Numbered from the stretch's first letter, positions 7,373 through 16,242 are shown. The stretch is 64,000 nucleotides of DNA from Lachnospiraceae bacterium (GCA_902363675.1 CABJAV010000014.1:1-64000), one strand, 5' to 3'. Notes: generated by a model from the sequence alone, not told the origin. Numbers and translations are program-made.

Positions 7373-8908
7373 ATGATTCAGGAGAGAATTTTAGAATTAG
7401 TAAAATATGGTCTTACAACCGGTCTGGTAAATCCGGAGGATAAAGTATATACAATCAATCGTCTGCTGGAGCTTTTTGCAGTGGATGACATTGAGGATGA
7501 AACATTTGCAAAGGTAGAAAATCTTCCGGACTGGACACAGGAAGAGGCAGAAGATGCGTTGGAGGGAATCCTTTCTGACATGATGGACTATGCATACGAG
7601 CAGGGAATCATGAAAGAAAACAGCATTGTTTACAAGGATCTCTTTGATACCAAAATCATGGGATGTCTTGTGGCACGTCCAAGCGAAGTGCGCAAAACAT
7701 TCTGGAATCTGTACAATAATACATCGGCACAGGCAGCTACTGATTATTTCTACAAATTAAGCTGCGACAGCAATTATATCCGCAGACAGCGTATCAAAAA
7801 AGATCAGAAGTGGACAACAGATACAGAGTTTGGAACACTCGATATTACGATCAATCTTTCTAAGCCTGAGAAAGATCCAAAGGCAATTGCAGCAGCAAAG
7901 AATGCAAAGCAGAGTGCATATCCAAAATGCCAGCTTTGCAAAGAAAATGAAGGTTATGCGGGTCGTGTAAATCATCCGGCAAGACAGAACCACAGAATTA
8001 TTCCGGTGACGATCAACAACAGTGAGTGGTATTTCCAGTATTCTCCATATGTGTATTACAACGAGCACTGCATCGTGTTCAATTCCTGTCATACACCAAT
8101 GAAGATTGAGCGTGCAACGTTTGGAAAACTTTTGGATTTCGTGACACAGTTTCCACACTATTTTGTTGGTTCGAATGCGGACCTGCCAATCGTAGGAGGA
8201 TCGATTTTAAGTCATGATCACTTCCAGGGCGGTCATTACACATTTGCCATGGCAAAGGCACCGATTGAAAAAGAATTACATTTTGACGGATTCGAAGATA
8301 TTAAAGCAGGTATCGTAAAGTGGCCAATGTCCGTTATCCGTATCACCGGAGCTGACAAGGAGCGCCTGATTGAACTTGCCGATAAGATTCTTCTTGCGTG
8401 GAGAGGCTACAACGATGAAGCTGCATTTGTATTTGCAGAGACAGATGGAGAACCACACAATACGATCACACCAATCGCCCGCAGACGTGGAGAGGATTTC
8501 GAGTTGGATCTGGTATTGCGTAACAATATCACAACCGAGGAGCATCCGCTTGGCGTATATCATCCGCATGCAAAACTGCATCACATCAAGAAAGAGAACA
8601 TTGGTCTTATTGAGGTAATGGGACTGGCAGTACTTCCGGCGCGTCTCAAAGATGAGATGGCAGAACTTGCCGATGCACTGGTCAATGGAAAAGATCTTCG
8701 TGCAACCGAAACACTTGCTTCCCATGCAGAGTGGGCAGAAGGTTTCCTTCCAAAGTATGATAAGATCACAGAGGAAAATGTAATGGATATTCTTCATGAG
8801 GAGATTGGACTTGTGTTCAATGAAGTTCTTCAGGATGCCGGTGTGTATAAATGCACAGCAGAAGGAAGAGAGGCATTTGAACGTTTTATTAATAAAGTAA
8901 ATGCATAA
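7373..8908 (+). CDS. galT: UDP-glucose--hexose-1-phosphate uridylyltransferase, type 2
   Basis: Exchanges UMP between UDP-glucose and galactose-1-phosphate in the Leloir pathway. The 511-residue length and the start MIQERILELVKYGLTTGL mark the Firmicute type 2 GalT, which is longer than the E. coli type. Landmarks include CQLCKENEGYAGR, a metal or structural cysteine pair, HPARQNHRIIPV, and the late block GVYHPHAKLHHIKKENIGLIE. The start follows GAAGGAG. It lies 191 bases after galK across the MITE-like element, and probably shares its transcript. galE is not in the window. Confidence 0.96.
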   Translation: MIQERILELVKYGLTTGLVNPEDKVYTINRLLELFAVDDIEDETFAKVENLPDWTQEEAEDALEGILSDMMDYAYEQGIMKENSIVYKDLFDTKIMGCLVARPSEVRKTFWNLYNNTSAQAATDYFYKLSCDSNYIRRQRIKKDQKWTTDTEFGTLDITINLSKPEKDPKAIAAAKNAKQSAYPKCQLCKENEGYAGRVNHPARQNHRIIPVTINNSEWYFQYSPYVYYNEHCIVFNSCHTPMKIERATFGKLLDFVTQFPHYFVGSNADLPIVGGSILSHDHFQGGHYTFAMAKAPIEKELHFDGFEDIKAGIVKWPMSVIRITGADKERLIELADKILLAWRGYNDEAAFVFAETDGEPHNTITPIARRRGEDFELDLVLRNNITTEEHPLGVYHPHAKLHHIKKENIGLIEVMGLAVLPARLKDEMAELADALVNGKDLRATETLASHAEWAEGFLPKYDKITEENVMDILHEEIGLVFNEVLQDAGVYKCTAEGREAFERFINKVNA

Positions 8909-8918
8909 ATACATAGAA

Positions 8919-8957
8919 AAAGTGGGGGTGCCGCGAGGCAGCCCTGCTTTTGTTTTT
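8919..8957 (+). terminator. Terminator after galT
   Basis: A GC-rich stem GGGTGCC-gcga-GGCAGCCC is extended by AG/CT pairs and followed by CTTTTGTTTTT. It ends the gal transcript. Confidence 0.8.
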
Positions 8958-8994
8958 ATGGTAGGCATGTAAGTGTACGGCAAGCGCACACTTA

Positions 8995-9022
8995 TTTACA
9001 AGCCGGGAAAAAATGTTATAAT
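8995..9022 (+). promoter_or_regulatory. Promoter of the histidine phosphatase gene
   Basis: TTTACA (8995-9000), a 16-base spacer and TATAAT (9017-9022). An inverted repeat TAAGTGT/ACACTTA lies immediately upstream at about 8970-8994 and could be a regulator site. Confidence 0.65.
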
Positions 9023-9054
9023 CGAAAAGAAAAACAGTAAGAGAGGAATACAAC

Positions 9055-9666
9055 ATGCGATTATATATTATACGACACGGAGAAACTTCATGGAACAAAG
9101 CGAAACGATTACAGGGAAGAAAAGATATTATGCTCGACGCCGACGGAATTCGCCTTGCGGAAAAGACGGGAGAGGGAATGCAGGATATCGATTTTGATCT
9201 TGTGATTTCAAGTCCTTTGATCCGTGCAAAGCAGACGGCAGAACTGGTTCTGGCAGGCAGACAGATTCCAATGATCACGGACAAGCGCATCATTGAGATG
9301 TCATTTGGTAAATGGGAAGGGGAATCTGTGCGGGAAAGTACAGTTCTTCCAGCCGATTATGTGGATAAGTTCTATCATGATCCGTACCATTGTCCAAAAG
9401 CTCCGGGTGGAGAAAGTTTTCAGGATGTATTAAATAGAACTGCTGATTTCTATCAGTCGCTGATTAAAAATGAGGCGTACAGGGATGCAAATATTTTAAT
9501 CTCGACACACGGTGCAGCGAGCCGTTGTCTGCTTGCTAATTTTTATGAGGATAAAGAAGATATTTGGCGTGGCGGTGTACCAAAGAACTGTTCGGTCTGC
9601 ATTGTAGATGTAGTGGATGGTGTGGGAACGCTCGTGGAAAAGGACAAAATATATTATACGGAGTAG
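9055..9666 (+). CDS. Histidine phosphatase family protein (phosphoglycerate mutase-like)
   Basis: The RHG signature with the phospho-accepting His is at the very start (MRLYIIRHGETSWN). Further family marks are SPLIRAKQTAEL (the second Arg), EMSFGKWEG, GGESFQDVLNR and the second catalytic His in ILISTHGAASR. The 203 residues correspond to a single-domain enzyme of the GpmB/CobC type with no signal peptide. The substrate cannot be read from sequence; relatives act on sugar phosphates, nucleotides or cobalamin precursors. It has its own promoter and sits alone between galT and a DUF6033-like gene. Confidence 0.9.
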   Translation: MRLYIIRHGETSWNKAKRLQGRKDIMLDADGIRLAEKTGEGMQDIDFDLVISSPLIRAKQTAELVLAGRQIPMITDKRIIEMSFGKWEGESVRESTVLPADYVDKFYHDPYHCPKAPGGESFQDVLNRTADFYQSLIKNEAYRDANILISTHGAASRCLLANFYEDKEDIWRGGVPKNCSVCIVDVVDGVGTLVEKDKIYYTE

Positions 9667-9781
9667 GGAATGGCTAAAGAGTTTCCGCTCATTGGTCGAT
9701 ATAGTATTTAAAAGTAACTATTTCAGAAGCACTTGGAATAGGAAAAGAAACAGGCCCATGGTAAGATCAAGGAGGATGGAA

Positions 9782-10483
9782 ATGAGCACGATTAACACAA
9801 GCTATGCAGCGATGCAGTATACGATGAATGCTACGCAGCAGAGCAACAAGCAGACAAAGCAGCAGGGAAGCAGCAAAGTAGCACAGAGCAGTCAGACAGA
9901 GGCTGCCGGACAGAAGACACTGTCAAAGGATGCACAGGCAGTACTTGAAAAGTTAAAAAGCAAATATGGCAACATGGATTTCTTCGTTGCGGATCCTGAC
10001 AGTGAAGATGAGGCAAAAGAAATCATGTCCCGCGGAACCAAAGAGTACTCGGTTATGGTTTCCAGCGATGAACTCGAAAAGATGGCAGCGGATGAGGATT
10101 ACTACAACAAAAACATCAACACCATCGATGATGCAGTGAAAAAGTCAAAGGAGATCAATGAGAAGTTCGGCGCAGAAAGTGATTATGGAAAAGAGAATGG
10201 TGTAGGAATTTCACAGATTGGAATTAAAGTCAATGCTGATGGAACGACTTCCTATTTTGTTGAACTTGAAAAACTTTCTGATAAGCAGAAAGAACGCATT
10301 GAAAATGCAAAAGAAAAGCGCGCAGAGGAGAAGAAAGAGCAGGCAGCAAAAGCCCGGAAGAAAACCTATGTGCAGGCAAATTCACTGGAAGAGCTTGAAA
10401 AGAAAATCAAAGAGATTGACTGGGATAGCGTAAAGGAAACAAAACAGGAGACCGAAGGAAGCCGGTTTGATTATAGCGTGTAA
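9782..10483 (+). CDS. DUF6033-like protein, function unknown
   Basis: ATG 9782 follows a strong AAGGAGG, giving 233 residues; a longer frame upstream lacks a ribosome site. The first 45 residues are a Gln/Ser/Ala-rich low-complexity tail. A more conserved middle begins LSKDAQAVLEKLKSKYGNMDFFVAD, and a basic coiled-coil segment (about 170-205, ERIENAKEKRAEEKKEQAAK) leads to the C-terminus. There is no signal peptide or membrane segment. It resembles the DUF6033 proteins common in Lachnospiraceae, but that assignment is from memory of the pattern and its function is unknown. Confidence 0.8.
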   Translation: MSTINTSYAAMQYTMNATQQSNKQTKQQGSSKVAQSSQTEAAGQKTLSKDAQAVLEKLKSKYGNMDFFVADPDSEDEAKEIMSRGTKEYSVMVSSDELEKMAADEDYYNKNINTIDDAVKKSKEINEKFGAESDYGKENGVGISQIGIKVNADGTTSYFVELEKLSDKQKERIENAKEKRAEEKKEQAAKARKKTYVQANSLEELEKKIKEIDWDSVKETKQETEGSRFDYSV

Positions 10484-10487
10484 AAGA

Positions 10488-10533
10488 GAAAAGACATGCA
10501 GCATTGGTTATACGGATGTTGCATGTCTTTTTA
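10488..10533 (+). terminator. Terminator after the DUF6033-like gene
   Basis: The stem AAAGACATGCA...TGCATGTCTTT with a GCAT/ATGT extension is followed by TTTATT. Confidence 0.85.
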
Positions 10534-10577
10534 TTAATGTTGGTTAGAACCAATGTTATAATTGGAATAAAAAACAG

Positions 10578-10763
10578 ATGACACAACAGTTTGGACATCA
10601 GAATGATGTCAGCCGTTCTGTCAGTGGAAAAGAACTTGATGATGTTAAAGATGTGACAGGCTCTGTCAGTGGTATTTTCGGTATCGACTCGCTTGGTTTA
10701 TTTGGAAGTGAAGCAGGTGGAACGGATGCAAAAACTGCACTAAAAATGGCATCTGCTCCTTAA
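10578..10763 (+). CDS. Possible small protein (61 residues), unrecognised
   Basis: A frame of 61 codons, starting MTQQFGHQNDVSRSV and rich in Gly, Ser and Asp, sits alone between two terminator-like structures. It has no ribosome site. An extended -10 element (TG at 10554-10555, then TATAAT at 10557-10562) lies only about 15 bases before the ATG, so any message would have almost no leader. No motif or membrane segment is seen. It may be a gene fragment rather than a working gene. Confidence 0.3.
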   Translation: MTQQFGHQNDVSRSVSGKELDDVKDVTGSVSGIFGIDSLGLFGSEAGGTDAKTALKMASAP

Positions 10764-10989
10764 AGGAGGGACCCTTTAGGGATAGACTTATGACCTGCAT
10801 GCTACTCCTTTAGTATAATTTGTTTAAATTTTACCTAAAAAATAAAAAATTAGTAAAATTTCGTAATGCATAATTTGTTGTATTTTTTCGCATTTTAGGT
10901 TATGATAAAACTATGTATAAACCTATCTTATTTTGACGGATTTTATGACATGAGAGTATTTACGGGATAAATAACCAAGGAGGGACAAC
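10764..10989 (+). promoter_or_regulatory. AT-rich leader/promoter region of the EAL protein gene
   Basis: TAAAGGAG (10761-10768) can pair with CTCCTTTA (10805-10812), forming a stem after the small frame. A TATAAT lies at 10813-10818 and a TATGAT near 10901. The rest is AT-rich with no clear riboswitch. I looked for the conserved cores of a cyclic-di-GMP aptamer and did not see them. Confidence 0.35.
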
Positions 10990-13749
10990 ATGCCATTTTC
11001 AGTAGATGAAATATGCAGGCTGGCGACAGTCATGCCGGGAGATCTGATTATATACAAGCTCAATCAGAATCATTCCGGACGTATCCTTTATTATTCAAAA
11101 GGCATGCCGGATTTTGTGGGTGTCACACCGGAAGTGTATGCGGCCGCAGTGTCTGTGGACATACCACTTCAGCCGGAAGTGGGGGAGGAAATTGTTATCA
11201 ATCAGGGGATTGGTGACTGGAAGCTTTCTCCGGTAGAAGAAAACCGGACATATCGTATGCAGCATCCAAAGAAGGGGGATGTCTGGTTTCGTGCGCACAC
11301 AAAGAAAGTGGGAGAGGTGGATGGAGCACCGGTAATGTTTTCTACTTTGACTGATATTTCGAGCGAGACACTGGCATACCGACAGTTTCTGGATCAATCA
11401 GGAGATTTATCTGTTATTTTTTCTGAAAAGAATTATGATATTTATTTCGCAAGTGATGCATTTGCATCTTTCCTTGATCTTCCTGTACATGAAATTTTAA
11501 AAAAGAAAATATACGAAGTGTTTGGATGTAAGGACTGGATAGAGTTTGAGCAGCTGATGCAGAATGCAGGTGCGGAAGAAAATTCTTATTTTGATGAGAA
11601 ATCAGGAAGAAGTTTCATGCCGGAAATGTTCTCTGTTACATGGGAAGAATACCATGCCAGGGCGCTTTTGTTACATGACATGACGAGTGCCGTGGAACGA
11701 CAGAAGAGTGCAGAGAAGTTGTATCGTGATCGGATGAACTTTTTAATGTCCAGCAATGAAAATGCGGTATATGCGTTGTACATTGACATGACAGAAAGCA
11801 AGATTCTCAGTGGAAGATGTTCGCAGTATAAGCTGTCTATAAATGAGAAGGGCGGTGTGCGTAAGTGGCTTGAAGAGTGCATTTTCCCGCATTTTCCGTT
11901 TCTGGATGACCAGGAAAAATTTATGAAAAACTTTGAGAGAGAACATCTTCTTAAGTGCTTTTCGCAAGGTCAGACCCAGGTAGAGTTTGAGTATTTTTTA
12001 TATAAGGGTGAACAGATCTGTCGTTATAACTTATCGGTAGATATGTTCCAAAATCCTGTCACGGCACATGTAGAATGTTATGTACTGGGCAGAGATATTA
12101 CTATGAAATATGTAGACCGAATAATTGATCGTGTATTATTTTACGATGATTATAAGGCCATTGGCATCATTGATGTAGATCGCAATATATTGTTTTTGCG
12201 CTCGAATTCATGGGAAAATATAGGGCTTGAGGCAGAAAAGGAACAGGACTATTCGGTAGCAATAAAGAAAATGAAAGAAGCAAGAGTCTATACCGAAGAT
12301 CAGGATATGTTCGAGCGCTATGCGTCGATGCAGAATATCATTGATAAGCTGGAAGGTACGAATCAGTATTTCTTTACGGTACATAATTATAAGCAGGAAG
12401 TGGAGCGTTATGTATATTTCTGGATGAACAAGGAGGAGAGGATTATTCTCTTTGTGAATGAAGACATGACAAAAGAGATGGAGACAGATCCTCTTACCGG
12501 AGCGCCGAATCGAAAAGGTTTTTATCGTCTTGCCTCAAAAGTCCTTGCGGAGAATAAAGATCGCAATTATGCAGTACTGTTCTTCAACATTCGCCGTTTC
12601 AAAGCAATCAATGATCTGTTCGGATATGAGACAGGAGACCGTGTGATCAGAGAGGCGGTTATCAATATGCAGAATTGTTCGCTGAAGCCGGTGGTTCTGG
12701 CGAGAACGGAAGCGGATCATTTTGCTGCATTGGTGGATGTAGAGAATCTTGACTTATCGAAGATTCCGGATATTTTACATACAACACTGGTACGTGGTAA
12801 TATAAAAACGGACATATATGGCCGGTGCGGTATCTACTATGTGTCGGATCAGGATACTTCAAGCATTTCGGAAATGTGTGATATGGCAAAACTTGCCAAG
12901 GCGTATATTACAAATGAATATGTACAGCCTTACGCAGTATTTAATGAGAGCATGCGTAAGGATTATTCCGGTAAGAGTGTATCACTTGTTAATTTAGACA
13001 GTGCTTTGCAGAAAAATGAATTTAAAGTCTACTATCAGCCAATCTACGATGCGAAGACCGGAAAGATTGCATCAGCGGAGGCTTTGATTCGCTGGAACAG
13101 TCCGCAGCATGGTATGATATTGCCAGGGATGTTTATTCCACCATTAGAAGATAGTGGACATATTTCCAAGCTGGATATGTTTGTAAACCGGAGTGTGCAT
13201 GACTTTATTGAAAAACGCGATAAAGCAGGAAAACTTGTGGTTCCGGTTTCTGTCAATCTGTCGCGTATGGATTTGATGGATTCGCATATGATTGGAAATA
13301 TCAGTCAGGAGATTGAAGATTCGCAGTTGCCACGCACGGTATTTCGATATGAACTGACAGAGTCGGCATATGCCGAGATTGGTCTGAATGGTCAGAAATT
13401 CCTGTCTGGACTTCGTGAAGATGGTGTGAAGATTCTTGTAGATGATTTTGGAAGCGGATTGTCATCATTCAGTACGATCAGAGACTATGATTTTGATATT
13501 TTAAAGCTGGATATGGGCTTTGTCCGTAAGATTGACAGCAGCAGTAAAGTAAACAACATCATTATTTCCATTATTGATCTGGCAAAGCGTCTGGATATGA
13601 AAGTAATTGCTGAGGGTGTGGAGACAAAAGAACATGCGGATTTCCTCCGGACTCACGGGTGTGATTACTTCCAGGGATATTATTTTGCAAAACCTCTGCC
13701 ACAGGCAGAATTTGAAAAGCTTCTGGATGCACAGCAGCAGGAGCAGTAA
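10990..13749 (+). CDS. Cyclic-di-GMP phosphodiesterase: PAS-type N-terminus, degenerate GGDEF, intact EAL
   Basis: A 919-residue cytoplasmic protein. The first 480 residues hold PAS-like sensor segments. A GGDEF-type fold follows (about 495-660, opening DPLTGAPNRKGFYRL), but the signature is replaced by ARTEADHF, so diguanylate cyclase activity is not expected. The EAL domain (about 665-910) keeps the metal and substrate residues: AEALIRW, SVNLSRMD, YELTES, VDDFGSGLSS, LKLDMGFV, AEGVETKEH and FQGYYFAKP. It should therefore hydrolyse cyclic-di-GMP, with the GGDEF part perhaps binding GTP as a regulator. Start ATG follows AAGGAGGG. The HMA gene follows after 10 bases. Confidence 0.93.
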   Translation: MPFSVDEICRLATVMPGDLIIYKLNQNHSGRILYYSKGMPDFVGVTPEVYAAAVSVDIPLQPEVGEEIVINQGIGDWKLSPVEENRTYRMQHPKKGDVWFRAHTKKVGEVDGAPVMFSTLTDISSETLAYRQFLDQSGDLSVIFSEKNYDIYFASDAFASFLDLPVHEILKKKIYEVFGCKDWIEFEQLMQNAGAEENSYFDEKSGRSFMPEMFSVTWEEYHARALLLHDMTSAVERQKSAEKLYRDRMNFLMSSNENAVYALYIDMTESKILSGRCSQYKLSINEKGGVRKWLEECIFPHFPFLDDQEKFMKNFEREHLLKCFSQGQTQVEFEYFLYKGEQICRYNLSVDMFQNPVTAHVECYVLGRDITMKYVDRIIDRVLFYDDYKAIGIIDVDRNILFLRSNSWENIGLEAEKEQDYSVAIKKMKEARVYTEDQDMFERYASMQNIIDKLEGTNQYFFTVHNYKQEVERYVYFWMNKEERIILFVNEDMTKEMETDPLTGAPNRKGFYRLASKVLAENKDRNYAVLFFNIRRFKAINDLFGYETGDRVIREAVINMQNCSLKPVVLARTEADHFAALVDVENLDLSKIPDILHTTLVRGNIKTDIYGRCGIYYVSDQDTSSISEMCDMAKLAKAYITNEYVQPYAVFNESMRKDYSGKSVSLVNLDSALQKNEFKVYYQPIYDAKTGKIASAEALIRWNSPQHGMILPGMFIPPLEDSGHISKLDMFVNRSVHDFIEKRDKAGKLVVPVSVNLSRMDLMDSHMIGNISQEIEDSQLPRTVFRYELTESAYAEIGLNGQKFLSGLREDGVKILVDDFGSGLSSFSTIRDYDFDILKLDMGFVRKIDSSSKVNNIIISIIDLAKRLDMKVIAEGVETKEHADFLRTHGCDYFQGYYFAKPLPQAEFEKLLDAQQQEQ

Positions 13750-13759
13750 GGAGAATAAG

Positions 13760-14017
13760 ATGACAAAGACAACATTGGAAGTTGACGGTATGATGTGTGG
13801 CATGTGCGAAAGCCATGTCAATGAGGCCATAAGAAAGGCACTTGATGTAAAGAAAGTAAGTTCTTCACACAGCAAAGGAAGAACGGAGATCATTTCGGAG
13901 AATCCTTTGGATGAAGAAAAGGTTAAAGAAGCAGTGAATGCTACCGGATATCAGGTTCTTTCCGTGAAATCAGAACCATACGAGAAGAAGGGATTTTCTC
14001 TTTTTCACAAAAAGTGA
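13760..14017 (+). CDS. Heavy-metal-associated (HMA) domain protein, CopZ-like
   Basis: An 85-residue protein with one ferredoxin-like HMA domain. The metal site MMCGMCESHV lies near residues 12-20, as in copper chaperones and the N-terminal domains of P-type ATPases. The start follows AAGGAG and lies 10 bases after the EAL gene, so the two are probably co-transcribed. The last 15 residues (KKGFSLFHKK) are a basic tail outside the domain. The metal is likely Cu(I), but no partner ATPase is in the window. Confidence 0.85.
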   Translation: MTKTTLEVDGMMCGMCESHVNEAIRKALDVKKVSSSHSKGRTEIISENPLDEEKVKEAVNATGYQVLSVKSEPYEKKGFSLFHKK

Positions 14018-14029
14018 AATTGAGTTATA

Positions 14030-14071
14030 AGAAAGGGAGTCGCACTTCGATGAAGTGTGGCTCCCTTTTGT
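14030..14071. terminator. Bidirectional terminator between HMA gene and pdxT
   Basis: The stem AAAGGGAG/CTCCCTTT with an inner CACTTC/GAAGTG lies between convergent genes. It has a T run on the + strand and ends directly against the pdxT stop codon. Confidence 0.8.
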
Positions 14072-14644
14072 CTATTTGGCATCTGCGACAATGCGAAGGA
14101 ATTCTTTGTGAAGCAGATTGGATTCATCCAGTTCCGGATGGAATGCCAGTGCAAGCTGGTTGTTGTAACGTACAGCAACGATACGATCTTCCACAGTTGC
14201 CAGAATCTCTACGTCATCGGCTGCGGATACGACATAAGGTGCGCGGATGAAAGTCATCGGAATATTGCCGATTCCTTTTAATTCAGCCGTAGTATGGAAG
14301 CTTCCAAGCTGACGGCCATAAGCGTTACGCTTTACGGTCATTGGAAGTGTAGCCAGATGTGTACGATCATCGCCGTCGATCTTATCGGCAAGAAGAATCA
14401 TTCCGGCACAGGTTGCAAGAACCGGCATACCATTTTTGATCTGTGACTGAATCGTATCAAACATTCCGAGCTCACGGAGCAGTTTTCCCTGAACGGTGCT
14501 TTCGCCGCCCGGAAGAACAATTCCGTCATAAGGTTGATTTAAGTCTTCGGCCTTGCGAAGCTCGATACAGTCTGCACCGAGTTTCTGCAATGCCATCTCA
14601 TGTTCAATGAATGCGCCCTGAACAGCTAATACAGCAATGGTCAT
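14072..14644 (-). CDS. pdxT: Pyridoxal 5'-phosphate synthase glutaminase subunit
   Basis: Releases ammonia from glutamine and passes it to PdxS for vitamin B6 synthesis. The 190-residue protein has the class I amidotransferase fold: the start [16 protein letters not shown], the oxyanion region VLPGGESTVQGKLL, the nucleophile Cys in ATCAGMILL and the His-Glu pair in HPELDES. Its ATG overlaps the pdxS stop by one base (TAATG), implying translational coupling and roughly equal production, as expected for the 12+12 complex. Confidence 0.97.
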   Translation of the reverse strand: MTIAVLAVQGAFIEHEMALQKLGADCIELRKAEDLNQPYDGIVLPGGESTVQGKLLRELGMFDTIQSQIKNGMPVLATCAGMILLADKIDGDDRTHLATLPMTVKRNAYGRQLGSFHTTAELKGIGNIPMTFIRAPYVVSAADDVEILATVEDRIVAVRYNNQLALAFHPELDESNLLHKEFLRIVADAK

Positions 14645-15516
14645 TATTTGCCCCTTTCTGCCATGAGAAGTTCAATTTCCTGCTCGTTGATTCCTACCAT
14701 GGCCTCTCCTAAATCTGCAGAAAGTTCTGCAATCATCTTGGCATCTGTGTAGTTGGTAACTGCTTTTACGATTGCAGCGGCACGTTTTGCAGGATTTCCA
14801 GACTTGAAGATTCCGGATCCTACGAACACACCTTCTGCACCGAGCTGCATCATAAGAGCTGCATCAGCAGGAGTAGCAACACCACCGGCTGCGAAGTTTA
14901 CAACTGGAAGTTTTCCGTTCTCATGTACATAAGCAACGAGATCAAATGGAACCTGCAGCTGCTTTGCAATTTCAAAAAGCTCGTCCTCACGCATACCTTT
15001 GATCTGTGCGATTGCGCTGTTCATCTTGCGCATATGGCGTACGGCCTGTACGATATCACCGGTACCAGGCTCACCTTTGGTACGGATCATGGAAGCACCT
15101 TCGTTGATTCGTCTTAATGCTTCTCCTAAATCTTTGGCACCACATACAAATGGAACTTTAAAATTTTTCTTGTTGATATGGTAAACATCATCGGCTGGAG
15201 AGAGTACTTCACTTTCGTCGATGTAGTCGATTTCAATTGCTTCAAGAACCTGTGCCTCTACGAAATGTCCGATACGGCATTTTGCCATAACCGGGATAGA
15301 TACAGCATTCTGGATTCCCTGGATCATTTTTGGATCGCTCATTCTGGATACACCGCCGGCTGCACGGATATCTGCCGGGATACGTTCAAGTGCCATGACA
15401 GCACATGCGCCTGCTTCCTCAGCAATCTTTGCCTGCTCCGGTGTGGTAACGTCCATGATAACGCCGCCTTTTAACATCTGTGCCAGTTCTTTATTTAACT
15501 CATATCTGTTTTCCAT
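14644..15516 (-). CDS. pdxS: Pyridoxal 5'-phosphate synthase lyase subunit
   Basis: Builds pyridoxal phosphate from ribose-5-phosphate, glyceraldehyde-3-phosphate and ammonia supplied by PdxT. The 290-residue barrel is very conserved: [40 protein letters not shown], the catalytic Lys in MAKCRIGH and [22 protein letters not shown] 15516 follows AAAAGGAGATC; a frame extending 16 codons upstream lacks both a ribosome site and similarity. First gene of the pdxST operon. Confidence 0.97.
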   Translation of the reverse strand: MENRYELNKELAQMLKGGVIMDVTTPEQAKIAEEAGACAVMALERIPADIRAAGGVSRMSDPKMIQGIQNAVSIPVMAKCRIGHFVEAQVLEAIEIDYIDESEVLSPADDVYHINKKNFKVPFVCGAKDLGEALRRINEGASMIRTKGEPGTGDIVQAVRHMRKMNSAIAQIKGMREDELFEIAKQLQVPFDLVAYVHENGKLPVVNFAAGGVATPADAALMMQLGAEGVFVGSGIFKSGNPAKRAAAIVKAVTNYTDAKMIAELSADLGEAMVGINEQEIELLMAERGK

Positions 15517-15556
15517 TTTGATCTCCTTTTCTTTCCCTAATAGGTTGTTTTGTATT

Positions 15557-15607
15557 CCTATCAATTTGATAGGGATGATTATAGTATAGATTTGGATATA
15601 TTACCAT
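15557..15607 (-). promoter_or_regulatory. pdxST promoter with a 17-bp palindromic operator
   Basis: On the minus strand, TATAAT lies at 15578-15583. Immediately downstream, overlapping the expected transcription start, is the perfect palindrome CCTATCAA-A-TTGATAGG (15557-15573). A clear -35 is not seen at the usual distance. A repressor, possibly one sensing vitamin B6, would block initiation here. No PdxR/MocR-type gene is adjacent. Confidence 0.55.
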
Positions 15608-15684
15608 TGCCAAAATAGAACAAAATTATAAGACCAGATAAAGACTGTCACTAATGAATGGCGTCAAAACCATTTTTGTATTTG

Positions 15685-15745
15685 TTGAAAAAGCGCGTAT
15701 TCTCTGGCTATAATAAAGCTAACAAAGAGATTGATTGGCCAATCA
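15685..15745 (+). promoter_or_regulatory. Promoter and palindromic operator of the PTS/HPr mosaic
   Basis: TTGAAA (15685-15690), an 18-base spacer and TATAAT (15709-15714) form a good promoter. A perfect 14-bp palindrome TGATTGGCCAATCA (15732-15745) lies about 20 bases downstream, well placed for a repressor. Both look intact although the gene they control is broken. Confidence 0.65.
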
Positions 15746-15792
15746 TACCTCGGATTGTAACGATTCATTTTTATCATTAAGAAAGTTGAGGT

Positions 15793-16237
15793 GTGAAATC
15801 AATGAAAGAAAAGGTACAACTTTTTGGCAGAGCCTTAAGCGGAATGGTGATGCCGATTAAGACGATTCTGCGTTATGTGGAGGTGTACAAGGTCAGCAAT
15901 GATATTTCTTTTGAAGCTCTCGTGGAGGCAATCGCGGAGAAAATGTCACCGTACAGTGACCGTCAGGTAATGATCGAGGAGGCTATCGAGGAAAGAGAAA
16001 GACAAGAAAGCATTTCATGATCCGTATTTTAAAGGAATTAATGATGTATTCGTATATGTTCCAAACAAGCAGGTTGCAGAGCTGGGAGACCGCACGGTCA
16101 CAGTAAAAAGTATTTTAAACATTATGGCGGCCGGAATCAAATGTGGAACGGAAGTGGAAGTTCGCTGTGATGGAGAAAATGAAGAGGCCGACTTAAAGAC
16201 ATTGGTTGACCTGATTGAAAGTGGACTTGGCGAATAA
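15793..16237 (+). pseudogene. Mosaic remnant: mannitol PTS EIIC N-terminus, unassigned middle, HPr C-terminal half
   Basis: The first 18 residues (MKEKVQLFGRALSGMVMP) match the opening of mannitol-specific EIIC proteins. The next residue breaks the homology and leads into an unassigned segment (NDISFEALVEAIAEKM) that stops at 16018-16020. In the following frame the sequence carries on from about 16000 to TAA 16235-16237 as the C-terminal half of an HPr protein: VTVKSILNIMAAGIKCGTEV, with the Ser46-type site, and ending DLIESGLGE. The N-terminal half of HPr with the phospho-accepting His is missing. A one-base shift near 15990-16015 separates the parts. It looks like the collapsed remains of a mannitol PTS operon with promoter and ribosome site left in place. 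Confidence 0.6.
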
Positions 16238-16242
16238 AATAT

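Noticed and set aside
8276..8989. 237-codon frame opposite galT
   Set aside because: Antisense shadow of a well-conserved gene, without ribosome site or family resemblance.
9617..9781. Extension of the DUF6033-like protein by 55 codons into the end of the phosphatase gene
   Set aside because: The strong AAGGAGG before 9782 and the composition change there support the shorter form.
10764..10989. Cyclic-di-GMP riboswitch before the EAL gene
   Set aside because: The conserved aptamer core is not present.
15178..15474. 98-codon frame opposite pdxS
   Set aside because: Shadow of a highly conserved gene.
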